Shown here in pieces: positions 27,415-37,356 of a DNA stretch of 64,000 bases. The notes beneath the pieces were generated by a model that was not told the origin of the DNA, made no database searches, and worked only from the letters and a program-made list of their open reading frames with translations. Location: assembly GCA_024235095.1 (NCBI GenBank), contig JACKNC010000001.1, positions 2,145,501 through 2,209,500 of the forward strand, read 5' to 3'. The DNA comes from Gammaproteobacteria bacterium (GTDB lineage: Bacteria > Pseudomonadota > Gammaproteobacteria > Competibacterales > Competibacteraceae). Position numbers and translations under genes: made by a program. The first letter of the stretch is position 1, and each line of letters starts with the position of its first letter.

Positions 27415-28263
27415 ATGACTACTATCGATTTCAAATCCCATGCCAAGGTGGGTGTTTATGTAGACGCCTCCAATATTTCCCGTAACGGCGGCCAGCGTAT
27501 GCAATACGACATACTGCGCGAATTCGCCTGCCGCGATTATGCTGAACCCCTGCGCTTGAATGTCTATCTCTCTTACGATGAGGAACGCGCCGAAACCAAC
27601 ATGGTCTATCGAGACAAGGCTCGTGCTTATCAATCGGCTCTTCGTGAACTGGGTTATAAAGTCATCGAAAAACGGGTCAAGTGGTTCCAGGATGAAGCTG
27701 GGAACCGTTACGGAAAGGCGAACGCCGATCTCGACATGGCGGTCGATGTCCTGCTGCAGTCGGAGAATCTGGATCGGGTGCTGCTGGCCACCGGCGATGG
27801 GGACTTCGTACAGGTGGTGCGCGCCTTGCAAAATAAAGGCTGTCGGGTAGAAACCCTGGCTTTCGACAATGTTTCCGAGGAACTGCGCAGAGAATCCGAC
27901 ATGTTTGTCTCCGGTTATCTGGTGCCGGGACTGTTGCCTACCCGGGGCGATGATTATCTATCGCCGATCTGGGGAGCCATGGGATCCCGAGTCCGTGGTT
28001 ATTGTTACCACCATGACGATAATAAAAGCTTTGGCTTCATGCGTTTTTTGGTCAAGCTGTCCCCGTATCTGTGGAAAACCGATTCGCGCGACTCCGAGTC
28101 CCCTTATCGAACGGCGTTCTTCCACGATTCCAGCCTGCCCGATGGCTTCAATGTTATGAAGTTGCCGTCTCGCAACCATATTTTTGAATTCACCCTGGCC
28201 GAACCGAACGGTAAGCAACCGGTCGCCACCGATATTGTCCTGGTGCATCCCGTCCCGTTCTGA
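27415..28263 (+). CDS. NYN-domain (LabA-like) protein
   Basis: 282 residues. The first ~165 form a NYN/PIN-like RNase fold: VGVYVDASNIS at the start, then KANADLDMAVDVLLQ and LLATGDGDFVQVVRAL, giving the acidic residues expected to bind metal. Residues ~185-280 look like a small beta domain, with GYCYHHDDNKSFGFMRF and a later AFFHDSS, resembling a cold-shock/OB fold that could bind RNA; this second assignment is inference. LabA/DUF88 proteins are poorly characterised. prc follows after 46 bases. Confidence 0.85.
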   Translation: MTTIDFKSHAKVGVYVDASNISRNGGQRMQYDILREFACRDYAEPLRLNVYLSYDEERAETNMVYRDKARAYQSALRELGYKVIEKRVKWFQDEAGNRYGKANADLDMAVDVLLQSENLDRVLLATGDGDFVQVVRALQNKGCRVETLAFDNVSEELRRESDMFVSGYLVPGLLPTRGDDYLSPIWGAMGSRVRGYCYHHDDNKSFGFMRFLVKLSPYLWKTDSRDSESPYRTAFFHDSSLPDGFNVMKLPSRNHIFEFTLAEPNGKQPVATDIVLVHPVPF

Positions 28264-28309
28264 GCGGGAGCGGCGCTGCGTTCACGGCCTCTCTCTATTG
28301 AGAAACATC

Positions 28310-30433
28310 ATGCACTACCCTTTTCCAAGCCTGAAAATCCTGACGACCCTGCTACTGTCGCTGATCCTGACTCTGGAAGCGCCTGGCGTCTTCGCCAGAC
28401 CGGATGACGCCAACCCGACTTTCCAAGTCAAAACCCTGACACCAACCTCTCGTCAGGATTCACTGGATCGGACCATCGCTAACCTGCTGTCGCAACATCA
28501 TTATCGGCAAAGTCCATTGGATGATGCGCTATCGTCACTGGTGTTGAACGCCTATCTCGACAGTCTCGATTTCAGCCGTTCCTATTTTCTGGCCAGCGAT
28601 ATCGCCCGTTTCGAACCCTATCGCACGACTCTGGATGACGCGGTCAAGGAGGGCGACCTGCATCCGGCCTATGACATTTTCAATACCTATCTGCGCCGAC
28701 TGACCGAGCGAACCGCCCGTATTCAGTCTCTGCTCAAACAGGAATTTCGCTTCGATGTCGACGAATCGCTGAACCTGGACCGCAAGGATGCGCCTTGGGC
28801 CAGGACGTCCGAAGAACTGGATGACTTGTGGCGCAAGCGGCTGAAGCATGAAATGCTGACCCTGATCCTGTCAGGCAAGGATCAGGCCGAGGCCCGCGAA
28901 TTGCTGAGCAAGCGCTATGACAACCGCCTACGGCAAGCCCTGCAATCGACCAGCGACGATGTTTTTCAGTGGTATATGAATGCAGTGGCCCAGGCGTTCG
29001 ACCCGCATACCGCTTACTTTTCGCCGCGCAACACCGAGAACTTCAACATTCAAATGCGTCTGTCGCTGGAGGGTATTGGTTGCGTATTACGCATGGAAGA
29101 CGAACAGGTCACGGTTGTGGAGCTGGTGACGGGCGGTCCAGCGGATCTCAGTCAGCAGATTCGCCCTACCGACAAGATCGTCGCTGTTGCCCAGGGTGAT
29201 GAGGATCCGTGGGTGGATGTCGTAGGCTGGCGACTTGACGATGTCGTCGAGAAAATCCGTGGCCCGCGCGGTACGGTGGTGCGCCTGAAAATCCTGCCAG
29301 GCAAAGCCGGAGCGACGGCGGCGGAAAAATCGGTGCGCCTGGTGCGTGACACCATCAAGCTGGAAAAACAGGCGGCCAAGAGTGAGATCAAAACCTTCAA
29401 GGACTCCGGTGGTCGTGAGCTGCGAGTGGGCGTCATTACCGTCCCGGCATTTTACAGCGATTTTGAAGCGGCTCGACGGGGCGTCAAGGATTACCGCAGC
29501 ACCACCCGCGATGTTCGGCGATTGTTAAAAGAACTGCAAGGCCGAATTGATGGACTGGTGCTGGATTTACGCGAGAATGGCGGTGGCTCGCTGCAGGAAG
29601 CAGTCGATTTAACCGGGCTGTTCATCGACGAGGGGCCAGTGGTTCAGGTCAGAAATTCTGGTGGCCGCGTGGAAGTCGAGGAAGATAAGGACGAAGGCCA
29701 GGTGTATAATGGTCCTCTGGCGGTGCTGGTCGATCACGCCAGCGCCTCGGCTTCGGAAATCTTTGCCGGCGCCATTCAGGATTATGGGCGCGGCATCGTG
29801 ATTGGCGATCCGACTTTCGGCAAGGGCACGGTGCAAACCCTAGTGGACCTGAGCCGGCTCACCCGGACCCGTGAACCACAGGGCCAGTTAAAAATCACCA
29901 TCGCCAAATTCTATCGGGTCAGCGGCGGCAGCACCCAACATCGTGGCGTACTGCCGGATATCGCTATTCCGTCGATACTGGACAGCGATGACCTTGGCGA
30001 AAGCGCACAGAAAAACGCCTTGCCCTGGGACGAAATCCCCGCGACTCGTTATGAAGGGGAACGGCGCCTGGCAACGCTGGCGCCGGAGCTGGCCCGCCGG
30101 CATCAACGAAGAGTCGCTGACGATCCGGATTACCAGGCATTCCTGCACGATCTCGAATTTACCCGGCAACAACGGGACAAGACCACGGTTTCGTTGCTGG
30201 AAAAACAGCGCCGGACTGAGCAGGAACGGCTCGAAGCCTGGCAACGGGAGCGCGAAAATCGCTACCGGACTCTCAAGAAACTGCCGTTGCTCAAACCAGG
30301 TGACGAGATTCCAGAAGGCAAGGACAGTCTGATTCCGGACGTCGCGCTGGAGGAAAGTGCCCGTATCGTTGCTGATCTGATCCTGCTGGACAGCCCGAAC
30401 CAGGGATCGAGCACACTGGTGATGAGTCGTTGA
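28310..30433 (+). CDS. prc: Tail-specific C-terminal processing protease
   Basis: Periplasmic serine protease (Prc/Tsp) that degrades proteins marked at their C-terminus and trims envelope proteins. 707 residues: signal peptide, N-terminal helical domain, PDZ domain (about 250-340), protease core with the Ser in HASASASEIFAG and the Lys in FGKGTVQT forming the Ser-Lys dyad, and the C-terminal DUF3340 region of the Prc branch. The ATG at 28310 begins the signal peptide; the open frame extends further upstream into the previous gene. Confidence 0.94.
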   Translation: MHYPFPSLKILTTLLLSLILTLEAPGVFARPDDANPTFQVKTLTPTSRQDSLDRTIANLLSQHHYRQSPLDDALSSLVLNAYLDSLDFSRSYFLASDIARFEPYRTTLDDAVKEGDLHPAYDIFNTYLRRLTERTARIQSLLKQEFRFDVDESLNLDRKDAPWARTSEELDDLWRKRLKHEMLTLILSGKDQAEARELLSKRYDNRLRQALQSTSDDVFQWYMNAVAQAFDPHTAYFSPRNTENFNIQMRLSLEGIGCVLRMEDEQVTVVELVTGGPADLSQQIRPTDKIVAVAQGDEDPWVDVVGWRLDDVVEKIRGPRGTVVRLKILPGKAGATAAEKSVRLVRDTIKLEKQAAKSEIKTFKDSGGRELRVGVITVPAFYSDFEAARRGVKDYRSTTRDVRRLLKELQGRIDGLVLDLRENGGGSLQEAVDLTGLFIDEGPVVQVRNSGGRVEVEEDKDEGQVYNGPLAVLVDHASASASEIFAGAIQDYGRGIVIGDPTFGKGTVQTLVDLSRLTRTREPQGQLKITIAKFYRVSGGSTQHRGVLPDIAIPSILDSDDLGESAQKNALPWDEIPATRYEGERRLATLAPELARRHQRRVADDPDYQAFLHDLEFTRQQRDKTTVSLLEKQRRTEQERLEAWQRERENRYRTLKKLPLLKPGDEIPEGKDSLIPDVALEESARIVADLILLDSPNQGSSTLVMSR

Positions 30434-30437
30434 CATC

Positions 30438-31331
30438 GTGGAATCAGTGACTCTGACGCTGGACATCGCGCTAGCTGAACAACTCAGTCGCGTGTTGACC
30501 CGCTGGGAGACGCTCTTGCCTACAGCGCTGGCGGTTCCAGACTGGGCGCAATACCGGGCGTTTCGCTGGCGACGCTTCGCCAAAAGCGGCGGATTGCAAC
30601 CGGTGCGGCATCCTCACCGGTTGCGCTTGGCCGATCTGCAACGGATTGACCGTCAAAAAGCGGCGTTAGACTTGAATACGCGACAGTTCCTGACCGGACG
30701 TCCCTGTAACCATGTTTTGCTGTGGGGCGCGCGCGGTACGGGTAAATCCTCGTTGATCAAGGCGCTGCTCAATGAATATGCCGAACAGGGTCTGCGGCTC
30801 ATCGAGGTAGACCGGCATGATTTGCTGGATTTACCGGACATCGTCGAACCCTTATTCGAGCGGCCCGAACGATTTCTGCTGTATTGCGATGATCTGTCAT
30901 TCGAAGCCAACGATCCCAGTTACAAGGCGCTCAAAGCGATGTTGGACGGCTCCATTAACGCTGCGCCTGACAATGTCATGTTGTGCGCGACGTCAAATCG
31001 CCGCCACCTGCTGCCCGAATACCTGCGTGAGAATGAAGATGCTCGCCTGATAGATGGTGAGTTGCATCACGGCGAGGCTGTGGAGGAAAAAATCTCGCTA
31101 TCAGAGCGTTTTGGGCTATGGTTGTCATTTCATCCCTTCAGTCAGGACGACTATCTGACGATTGTCGCCCACTGGCTGGAGCGTCTGGCATGGCCGACAG
31201 GATTGGATGAAGCCGCTCAGCAGGAGGCTCTGCGCTGGGCCTTGCAACGTGGGTCGCGTAGCGGTCGAGTCGCCTGGCAATTCGCCCGTGACTGGGTGGG
31301 TCGGCAGGGGCTTCAATGCGAGCGGTGCTGA
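30438..31331 (+). CDS. DUF815-family AAA ATPase
   Basis: 297 residues, starting four bases after prc. A Walker A motif GARGTGKSS near residue 98 and a Walker B-like FLLYCDDLSFE define an AAA-type ATPase, and the overall sequence fits the DUF815 family, whose members are widespread but of unknown role. The C-terminal half keeps the LCATSNRRHLLPEY sensor region. Close spacing suggests co-transcription with prc. Its 3' end overlaps the convergent membrane gene by 19 bases. Confidence 0.88.
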   Translation: MESVTLTLDIALAEQLSRVLTRWETLLPTALAVPDWAQYRAFRWRRFAKSGGLQPVRHPHRLRLADLQRIDRQKAALDLNTRQFLTGRPCNHVLLWGARGTGKSSLIKALLNEYAEQGLRLIEVDRHDLLDLPDIVEPLFERPERFLLYCDDLSFEANDPSYKALKAMLDGSINAAPDNVMLCATSNRRHLLPEYLRENEDARLIDGELHHGEAVEEKISLSERFGLWLSFHPFSQDDYLTIVAHWLERLAWPTGLDEAAQQEALRWALQRGSRSGRVAWQFARDWVGRQGLQCERC

Positions 31332-31843
31332 GCGAAGGCTATCCGGTCAACGACTGCCATTCCCAGCGCCGACACGACAAAGGTCAGGTGGATGACCACC
31401 AGCCAGAACAAATGGTTATTCCATAGCAGCTGATCGCCATTCTGATGTGGAGCGGTCATAAACGCTTTAAGCAAGTGAATGGAGGAAATAGCAACGATGG
31501 CGACCGACAGCTTGATTTTGATCGTGGCAGCATCAATTTTGCCCAACCACGAGGGTTTTTCCTGATCACCGGTGGTATCCAGCGCGGAAACGAACGTTTC
31601 GTAGCTACTGAGAATGACCATCACCAGTAGATTGGCGACCAGCACCATATCGATCAGCCCTAGTACTGACAGAACCAGATCGGTTTCGCTGACGCCCAGG
31701 ATGATTTGGAACAAATGCACCGCCTCCTGTACTGCTTTGACCGTGAACAGGACCAGTACGGCGATTAGCGCCAGATAGAGCGGCGCCAGCAGCCAGCGAC
31801 TGAGCAGGATGGTGCGTTCGAGAAGCATTTCAACGAGTTTCAT
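31313..31843 (-). CDS. YqhA-family (UPF0114) membrane protein
   Basis: 176 residues with four hydrophobic helices and the family's LLERTILLSRWLLAPLYL start and ETFVSALD segment. The family is conserved in proteobacteria without a settled function. Convergent with the DUF815 ATPase gene. Confidence 0.88.
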   Translation of the reverse strand: MKLVEMLLERTILLSRWLLAPLYLALIAVLVLFTVKAVQEAVHLFQIILGVSETDLVLSVLGLIDMVLVANLLVMVILSSYETFVSALDTTGDQEKPSWLGKIDAATIKIKLSVAIVAISSIHLLKAFMTAPHQNGDQLLWNNHLFWLVVIHLTFVVSALGMAVVDRIAFAQHRSH

Positions 31844-32006
31844 AATCGATAGTCATGTTTGAATGTTGGATGTGCTGAATACATTGTTCCTGCGATGGAG
31901 GTTCAGGCACCAGGTTTCAGGTTTCAGGAACGGAAACAGAAAGTTGCTCCTGAATTTGTCTGGTTTTCATGCAGAGAGGCTAAAAAAATCGGCTTGGGAG
32001 AGGCAT

Positions 32007-32981
32007 TCAAGCGGCATATCTGCATTCATAGTGGATAATATCGGGATTCTGTTCAAAAGCGGCCTGTCCCAGGCAAATTATCCCTCGGTCGTGCAGGGTT
32101 ATTTCTTCGCGCTGCACGAAAAACCGCGATCCATTTTCCAGCATCAGATATGTTCCATTCGTGCTGTGGTCCGCTAGGATAAATTTGCCCTGCCGGAACT
32201 CAATAGCCGCATGACTGCGGGAGACCTGCTCCCGATCGACGACTAGCCTGTTCTTCGGGCCGCGTCCGATAGTAAAGGCTTCGCTGGAAGGTGCCAACTC
32301 TTGATTATGTCCCTGATAATTGAGGACTAAACGCGCATTGAGCAGGTTGCGCAGCGCCTTTTGAGACTCTTCGCTGGACATCTGAGTCAGTGCGGACATC
32401 TGGGTCAGACTGGTGGATTCATACCAGATGACCTCGACGATTTCCATTTCATCCTGCTTGCCTCGCACCCAGGAACGGCCAAGACTCCGGGTCATTTGCT
32501 GAAGTTCAGGCGACAGACAGTCCACCGTCTCCCGAGTCGTAATGATTTGATCGGCCTTGGCCAGCGCCACCATTCGCGCCGCAACATTAACCGCATCGCC
32601 GAATACATCATTCTTCTCGACCAGCACCAGGCCATGGTGCAGGCCAATCCGAATCGCTATATTCAAATCCGCCAATACTGGATCATTCTTGATCCCTTGT
32701 TGCATACCACTTGCAGCCTGCACACCCGAGGCCGCGACGGGAAAGCGGCTCATGATTTCATCGCCTATCGTTTTGATCACCGCACCCTGATGAGCAATGG
32801 TCTGTTCCGCCAGCAGGTCGAGCACCCGGCTCTCGATCTGCCGGGCGCGCACATCGCCATATTTTTCAAACAGGCGAGTGCTCCCGCTAATATCGGCAAA
32901 CAGGATGGTCGTCGGTTCCTGATGGCTTGATCCCGATGGGGCGCCTAGCATGGACGCCAGGTTGCTCAGCTTAAATTTCAT
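32007..32981 (-). CDS. Class III adenylate cyclase with FHA domain
   Basis: 324 residues. The N-terminal cyclase domain has metal-binding Asp30 (FADISGST) and Asp74 (KTIGDEIM), an upstream Lys70 fitting adenine selection, and FGDAVNVAARM with the catalytic Asn and Arg. It should make cAMP. A linker leads to a C-terminal forkhead-associated domain (about residues 225-305) with GRG, RSHAAI and HSTNGTYL, which binds phosphothreonine peptides. This pairing suggests regulation through Ser/Thr phosphorylation. No kinase gene is nearby. Soluble; no signal or membrane segment. Confidence 0.93.
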   Translation of the reverse strand: MKFKLSNLASMLGAPSGSSHQEPTTILFADISGSTRLFEKYGDVRARQIESRVLDLLAEQTIAHQGAVIKTIGDEIMSRFPVAASGVQAASGMQQGIKNDPVLADLNIAIRIGLHHGLVLVEKNDVFGDAVNVAARMVALAKADQIITTRETVDCLSPELQQMTRSLGRSWVRGKQDEMEIVEVIWYESTSLTQMSALTQMSSEESQKALRNLLNARLVLNYQGHNQELAPSSEAFTIGRGPKNRLVVDREQVSRSHAAIEFRQGKFILADHSTNGTYLMLENGSRFFVQREEITLHDRGIICLGQAAFEQNPDIIHYECRYAA

Positions 32982-33013
32982 CTCCCTGATCCCCGAGGGC
33001 GAAATAACCGGAT

Positions 33014-33712
33014 TCAGTAATAACCACGCATGCGCAGGTCCATAATAAGCCGTTCAATATTTTCGCGCGCCGTTCGTTCATAGCGTTTCTGGAAGAAAGC
33101 GGTGAAAAAGAAGGTCGGACGTTCCCGCAACGCCTGTAAAAACCGGACATGGCCCGGATAATACTCGTCATCACTCATATCAGCGCATTCGGCGCGAATC
33201 CGGCGCCCGTCACTTTCAAACTGGTCCCAGGGTAGTCCGAAACTGGATAAATCGATATCAACGATGAATTGTTCATCGCGCTGGCTTGGCGGTTCACGGT
33301 GAGTCGTGATCATGATTAAATCATGAATATGCTGCTGTAAAATAGCGTTCGTACATCCACTGGCATTTGAGCATTTCTGGAATAATTCGGCGCTGCGCTG
33401 CTCATTATCTTTCGCCCCAGGTTCATAAATAGCATCATGGAACCAGATCGCCATCTCCACAGCGCCGGGGTCATCCATCAAGGTCGCTGCTCGATCAAAC
33501 TCGCGCAAACAGTGCCGGATATGCTCCAGGGTATGGTAGTGACGATGCGACTGGTTGTAGAAATCGATCAGCCGGTCATGAATCGCTTCTGCAACCGCCG
33601 GTTTATCCGCATTGACACGGCGCATCCAGAGCGCCGCAAAACGTATTTTCAATTCATTCTGCTTATCAAACCGAGTAGTGGAACCGCAGGGTAAGTTAGA
33701 TTGTTGAAACAT
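33014..33712 (-). CDS. HD-superfamily phosphohydrolase-like protein
   Basis: 232 residues from an ATG at 33712 with GGGAGG seven bases upstream; the open frame to 33826 overlaps nudC and is less likely. Metal-binding residues typical of a predicted HD hydrolase group (COG4339-like) are present: HRHYHTLEHI near residue 55 and WFHDAIYEP near 89, followed by a later acidic position (VDIDLSSFG). Substrate unknown. Tightly follows nudC on the same strand. Confidence 0.85.
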   Translation of the reverse strand: MFQQSNLPCGSTTRFDKQNELKIRFAALWMRRVNADKPAVAEAIHDRLIDFYNQSHRHYHTLEHIRHCLREFDRAATLMDDPGAVEMAIWFHDAIYEPGAKDNEQRSAELFQKCSNASGCTNAILQQHIHDLIMITTHREPPSQRDEQFIVDIDLSSFGLPWDQFESDGRRIRAECADMSDDEYYPGHVRFLQALRERPTFFFTAFFQKRYERTARENIERLIMDLRMRGYY

Positions 33713-33786
33713 CCCTCGCCTCCCGGGGCAGTCTTCGCGTAACGGCTCTCGCCCTTGCTTACTGCTTGGCTGGCGCCAAAACAAAA

Positions 33787-34614
33787 TTAATGGTGATCGG
33801 CCAGGTAATCCTGGATCAACCGCCAAGCCATGCTCATGGGGCTGGGTAAGCCTGGCATCTGATTGGGGACAAACCAGCGGGCCTCCAGGATTTCCCGGCC
33901 ATCAACCTGTAACTGACCGCTGGCATAATCAGCGGTAAAGGCGATCATTAACGAATGTGGAAATGGCCAGGACTGGCTGGCAAAATAGCGTAAGTTACAA
34001 ACTTGAATACCGACTTCTTCAGCGACCTCGCGATGGATAGTCTGCTCCAGAGTCTCGCCGGCCTCCACAAATCCGGCCAGCACACTATACATTCCAGGCG
34101 CAAAGCGCGGCGCCCGCGCCAGCAAAATTTTGTCATTGTATGTCACTCGCACCATAACAACAGGCGAGAGTCGCGGATAAGCAGCGAGTTGACATGCATG
34201 GCAGTAGCGGGCGCGTTCCTCGGCGCGGCGCTCGGTAGGCGTTCCGCACTGGCCGCAGAATTGGTGGTTGCGATCCCATTCAATCAGCTGCAAAGCATGT
34301 CCCGCTACCCCGAGCAGGGTTTCGTCCAATCGCGTCCATAAACCGCGCAAGTTCTCAAACGCCCATCCCGGCGGTGGTTCGGCGTTTACCGCTTCGGCAG
34401 CGTGACAGGGGCGACCCTGCAAGGTTCCCAGATACAATCGCCGCGTGGGCGGCCATTTGGCAAAGGGCCAAACCGAAGCCAACGGCAGCTCCAGTCCCTG
34501 GTCGGCGGAACGCGCCAGCAATTGGCCATGAGCAAATATAAACCACCAAGCCGGTTGTTCGATGTCCGCAGGCGGCAGAATGGCAGGCTGAAAGTTGTCC
34601 GGCAAGATCAACAT
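33787..34614 (-). CDS. nudC: NADH/NAD+ pyrophosphatase NudC
   Basis: Hydrolyses NAD(H) to NMN(H) and AMP and can remove NAD caps from RNA. 275 residues: N-terminal domain, a four-cysteine zinc ribbon (CGQCGTP... and CHAC near residues 122-145), and a Nudix box GFVEAGETLEQ...REVAEEVG, with the NudC-specific SQSWPFPHSLM motif just after it. All residues needed for activity are present. Confidence 0.95.
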   Translation of the reverse strand: MLILPDNFQPAILPPADIEQPAWWFIFAHGQLLARSADQGLELPLASVWPFAKWPPTRRLYLGTLQGRPCHAAEAVNAEPPPGWAFENLRGLWTRLDETLLGVAGHALQLIEWDRNHQFCGQCGTPTERRAEERARYCHACQLAAYPRLSPVVMVRVTYNDKILLARAPRFAPGMYSVLAGFVEAGETLEQTIHREVAEEVGIQVCNLRYFASQSWPFPHSLMIAFTADYASGQLQVDGREILEARWFVPNQMPGLPSPMSMAWRLIQDYLADHH

Positions 34615-34778
34615 GAGTCAGTCTTTCTGTTCAGGTGAGTTGGATATTCAAACAACGCCCATTATGCTCCGAACAGCTATGGGAAACCACGGCGTGCTAT
34701 TAACTTATTAATCATAAAAATAAAATTATACTGAATCCATACCTCAACGCCAACATCCCAAGTATTTATTCATGCGCT

Positions 34779-35990
34779 TCAACGCACAAGTTGATTGAGG
34801 TCGAAGATCGGCAATAGAATTGCTAATACGATCACCAGCACCACCCCGCCCATTACCAGAATCAGCACCGGTTCAAAAATCCCTAACAGAGCGGCGATTA
34901 AGGTCTCGGTCTCGCGTTCCTGCTGCACCGCCGCCCGCTCCAGCATATTCTCGAGCCGGCCGCTGGCCTCGCCGCTAGCAATCAACTGCACGGTCATGGG
35001 CGGAAAATAGCCGCTGTTGCTGATCGCCTTTTGCAAACTGGCCCCTTCCTTCACTCGCGCCGCCGCCTGCTCAACCGCTTCCCGCATCGGTAAATTACTT
35101 AACACCTGCGCCGAGATGCGCATCGCTTCCAGCACTGGTACGCCACTGGCCATGAGAATACTGAAGGTGCGGGCGAAGCGGGCGGTATTGGCGCCGCGGG
35201 TCAACCGTGCAATCAAGGGTAATTTCAGCAGGGCTTGATGAACCCGTCGTTTGAAACCGATCCGGCGCAGGGCGTAAATCCAACTCACTGCGCCTCCTGC
35301 CAGTATTCCCAACACTAGCCAGCCGTATTCGCGCAGGAAATCGCTGAGGGCGATCAATCCCCGGGTCAGCGCCGGCAGCTGCTGGTTAAGACTGCTGAAA
35401 ACCTGCACAACCTGTGGCACCACGTAGGTCAACAAACCGGCTACGATCAGGACCGCAACCCCGGTTAACAACAACGGATAGAACAACGCCAGTCCGACCT
35501 TTTGGCGCATCTGCTGGCGAGCCTCGGTGTAATCAGCCAGCCGTTCGAACACGACGTCTAGATGACCGGATTGCTCCCCAGCGGCGACCGTTGCCCGGTA
35601 CAGTTCCGGGAACACTTGGGGAAAATCGCCTAGCGCAGTAGCTAAAGCATGTCCTTCCAGCACCCGGGCGCGCACCGCGAGCAACAGGCCGTTCAACCGC
35701 GCCCGCTCAGCCTGCCGCGCCACTGCGCCCAAGGCTTCCTCCAGGGGCAGGCCGGAGCCGACCAGAGTCGCCAGTTGCCGCGTAATCAGCGCCAGATCAG
35801 TGGGACTGATGCGGGGTTGAAATAACCGCAGACGCCCCGCGCGCTCCTGACTGGCGACTTCTTCAACCCCCAAGGGGTTGAGATTGCGCTCACGCAATAG
35901 CTGGCGCGCCATGCGCGGGGTATCGGCCTCGATCAGGCCCTTGCGCTGGCGACCTTTCTGATCAAGCGCGGCGTATTGGAAAGCAGGCAT
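34779..35990 (-). CDS. gspF: General secretion pathway protein F
   Basis: Inner-membrane platform protein of the type II secretion system. 403 residues with two T2SSF domains (about residues 70-195 and 272-395), three membrane helices and the conserved FPxxxxxLxxxGExxG-type segments (VAAGEQSGHLD; IASGEASGRLE). In most bacteria it follows gspE directly; here gspE and gspD are about 25 kb away on the same strand. Downstream is nudC, not gspG. A type IV pilus PilC is the main alternative, but length and partner genes favour GspF. Confidence 0.92.
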   Translation of the reverse strand: MPAFQYAALDQKGRQRKGLIEADTPRMARQLLRERNLNPLGVEEVASQERAGRLRLFQPRISPTDLALITRQLATLVGSGLPLEEALGAVARQAERARLNGLLLAVRARVLEGHALATALGDFPQVFPELYRATVAAGEQSGHLDVVFERLADYTEARQQMRQKVGLALFYPLLLTGVAVLIVAGLLTYVVPQVVQVFSSLNQQLPALTRGLIALSDFLREYGWLVLGILAGGAVSWIYALRRIGFKRRVHQALLKLPLIARLTRGANTARFARTFSILMASGVPVLEAMRISAQVLSNLPMREAVEQAAARVKEGASLQKAISNSGYFPPMTVQLIASGEASGRLENMLERAAVQQERETETLIAALLGIFEPVLILVMGGVVLVIVLAILLPIFDLNQLVR

Positions 35991-36169
35991 AAAAACGGGA
36001 ATCCAGTGGGAATTGAAAAATGTCTTTGTGAAATCGGTATAAATTTAAAAAAATAAAAATTCGGCTCACGGGATACTACTACGAATATAAAAAAACTATG
36101 TCTGGAACACTACCGGGAAATTACGTTTCCCTTTCGATAAGTTGACAATACCTTTTTGCAACACAACTG

Positions 36170-36658
36170 CTAAAACCGTGTATCGAAATACGATACACAC
36201 GTTTGAATTATTCTTTCATGATCATTTAAATTTAAATCTTTCCTAAGCTGGTTTATTTCATTCATAACTTCTATAGTTTTCGAAAGCGCTTTTTTCTCCC
36301 AAATATTAATCTCGATATCATGAACGATGTTTCCAATATCAATGGCTTTTTTATCCGTGATCTTATAGTGCTCCAGGAAAGTTTCAAAGGTAGATTTATT
36401 ATGATATCGTCGGAACTCGGAATCAGGGGTATCAAACGACACACCTTCAGTCAATAATTCCCCTTTCGGGTAAAAACGGATTTTCGCATTTGGCGCGACG
36501 AAACGTTGGATCAACCAAATGGAAGCGCATTTATCTGCTTCGAAATTTTCCCATGTGGTAAAAAGCGCTATTTCCTCTGATCTACTCGTACTTGCTATAA
36601 GAACAGAACATACTAAAACGACTTTAAAAAAGAGCTTCAAAACGCTTCGACGCACCAT
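36170..36658 (-). CDS. Exported ChrB-like protein
   Basis: 162 residues with a signal peptide (about residues 1-27) and a domain that resembles the C-terminal part of chromate-resistance regulator ChrB: DKCASIWLIQRFVAPNAK, YPKGE, then SFDTPDSEFRRYHNKSTFETFL. Classical ChrB is cytoplasmic; this one should be periplasmic. Base composition is clearly more A/T-rich than the flanks. It overlaps the end of the ABC ATPase gene by 22 bases, so it closes the ABC operon. Function unknown; a metal or oxyanion link is inference. Confidence 0.7.
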   Translation of the reverse strand: MVRRSVLKLFFKVVLVCSVLIASTSRSEEIALFTTWENFEADKCASIWLIQRFVAPNAKIRFYPKGELLTEGVSFDTPDSEFRRYHNKSTFETFLEHYKITDKKAIDIGNIVHDIEINIWEKKALSKTIEVMNEINQLRKDLNLNDHERIIQTCVSYFDTRF

Positions 36659-37356
36659 GCTAAAAGCTCCTCCGTCGAAAATTGACCAAAAAAATTCCTA
36701 TCAGCCACGCGCACTATATTTCCTCGATGCATTAAAGTGATATGATCAGCAAGTTTTAACGCCTCCTCTAGATGATGCGTCACATAACATATCGACAGAG
36801 ATGATTTTTGCTGGGTCTTCATGAGTAACTCCATCATGCTTTGTTTCAGCATGGGATCCAAGCTGCCAAACGGCTCATCCATCAGAAGATAAGCAGGTTC
36901 AGCCGCGATGGCTCTAGCCAGAGCGAGCCGTTGTTTTTCTCCACCTGATAGATGTTGTGGAAAACGGTTCTTGTTCTCCAACAAGGATACGGTATACAGC
37001 GCTTCATCAACTTTTTGGCGAATCTCCACACGATTGATCTTTTTTCCTTTCAAACCAAAAGCGACATTCTCATATGCCGTCATGTGTGGCCATAGCGCCA
37101 AATCTTGGAAAATCATTCCAATTTGCCGTTGATTAGGCAAAACCATCCGATGGTTGGAGCTTACAGTTCGACCCTTGATCCGAATCTCCCCAGAAGTAGG
37201 TTGCTCAAAACCCGCTATCAGTCTTAGCAACGTAGTCTTGCCACAGCCTGAAGGGCCTAAGACAACTTCAATAGCATTCGATGGCACGATCATATTGATA
37301 TGATCCAGTGCTTTTTTAACACCGTAATCCTTGGAAAGATGCTTGATTTCAATCAT
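36637..37356 (-). CDS. ABC transporter ATP-binding protein, ferric/polyamine type
   Basis: 239 residues. Walker A GPSGCGKTT (near 33), Q-loop, signature LSGGEKQRLALARA, Walker B YLLMDEPFGSLD and the switch His in VTHH. Closest to the FbpC/PotA group that energises ferric-iron, thiamine or polyamine uptake; lacks the extra C-terminal domain of some members. Overlaps the permease gene by four bases (ATGA). Confidence 0.93.
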   Translation of the reverse strand: MIEIKHLSKDYGVKKALDHINMIVPSNAIEVVLGPSGCGKTTLLRLIAGFEQPTSGEIRIKGRTVSSNHRMVLPNQRQIGMIFQDLALWPHMTAYENVAFGLKGKKINRVEIRQKVDEALYTVSLLENKNRFPQHLSGGEKQRLALARAIAAEPAYLLMDEPFGSLDPMLKQSMMELLMKTQQKSSLSICYVTHHLEEALKLADHITLMHRGNIVRVADRNFFGQFSTEELLAWCVEAF

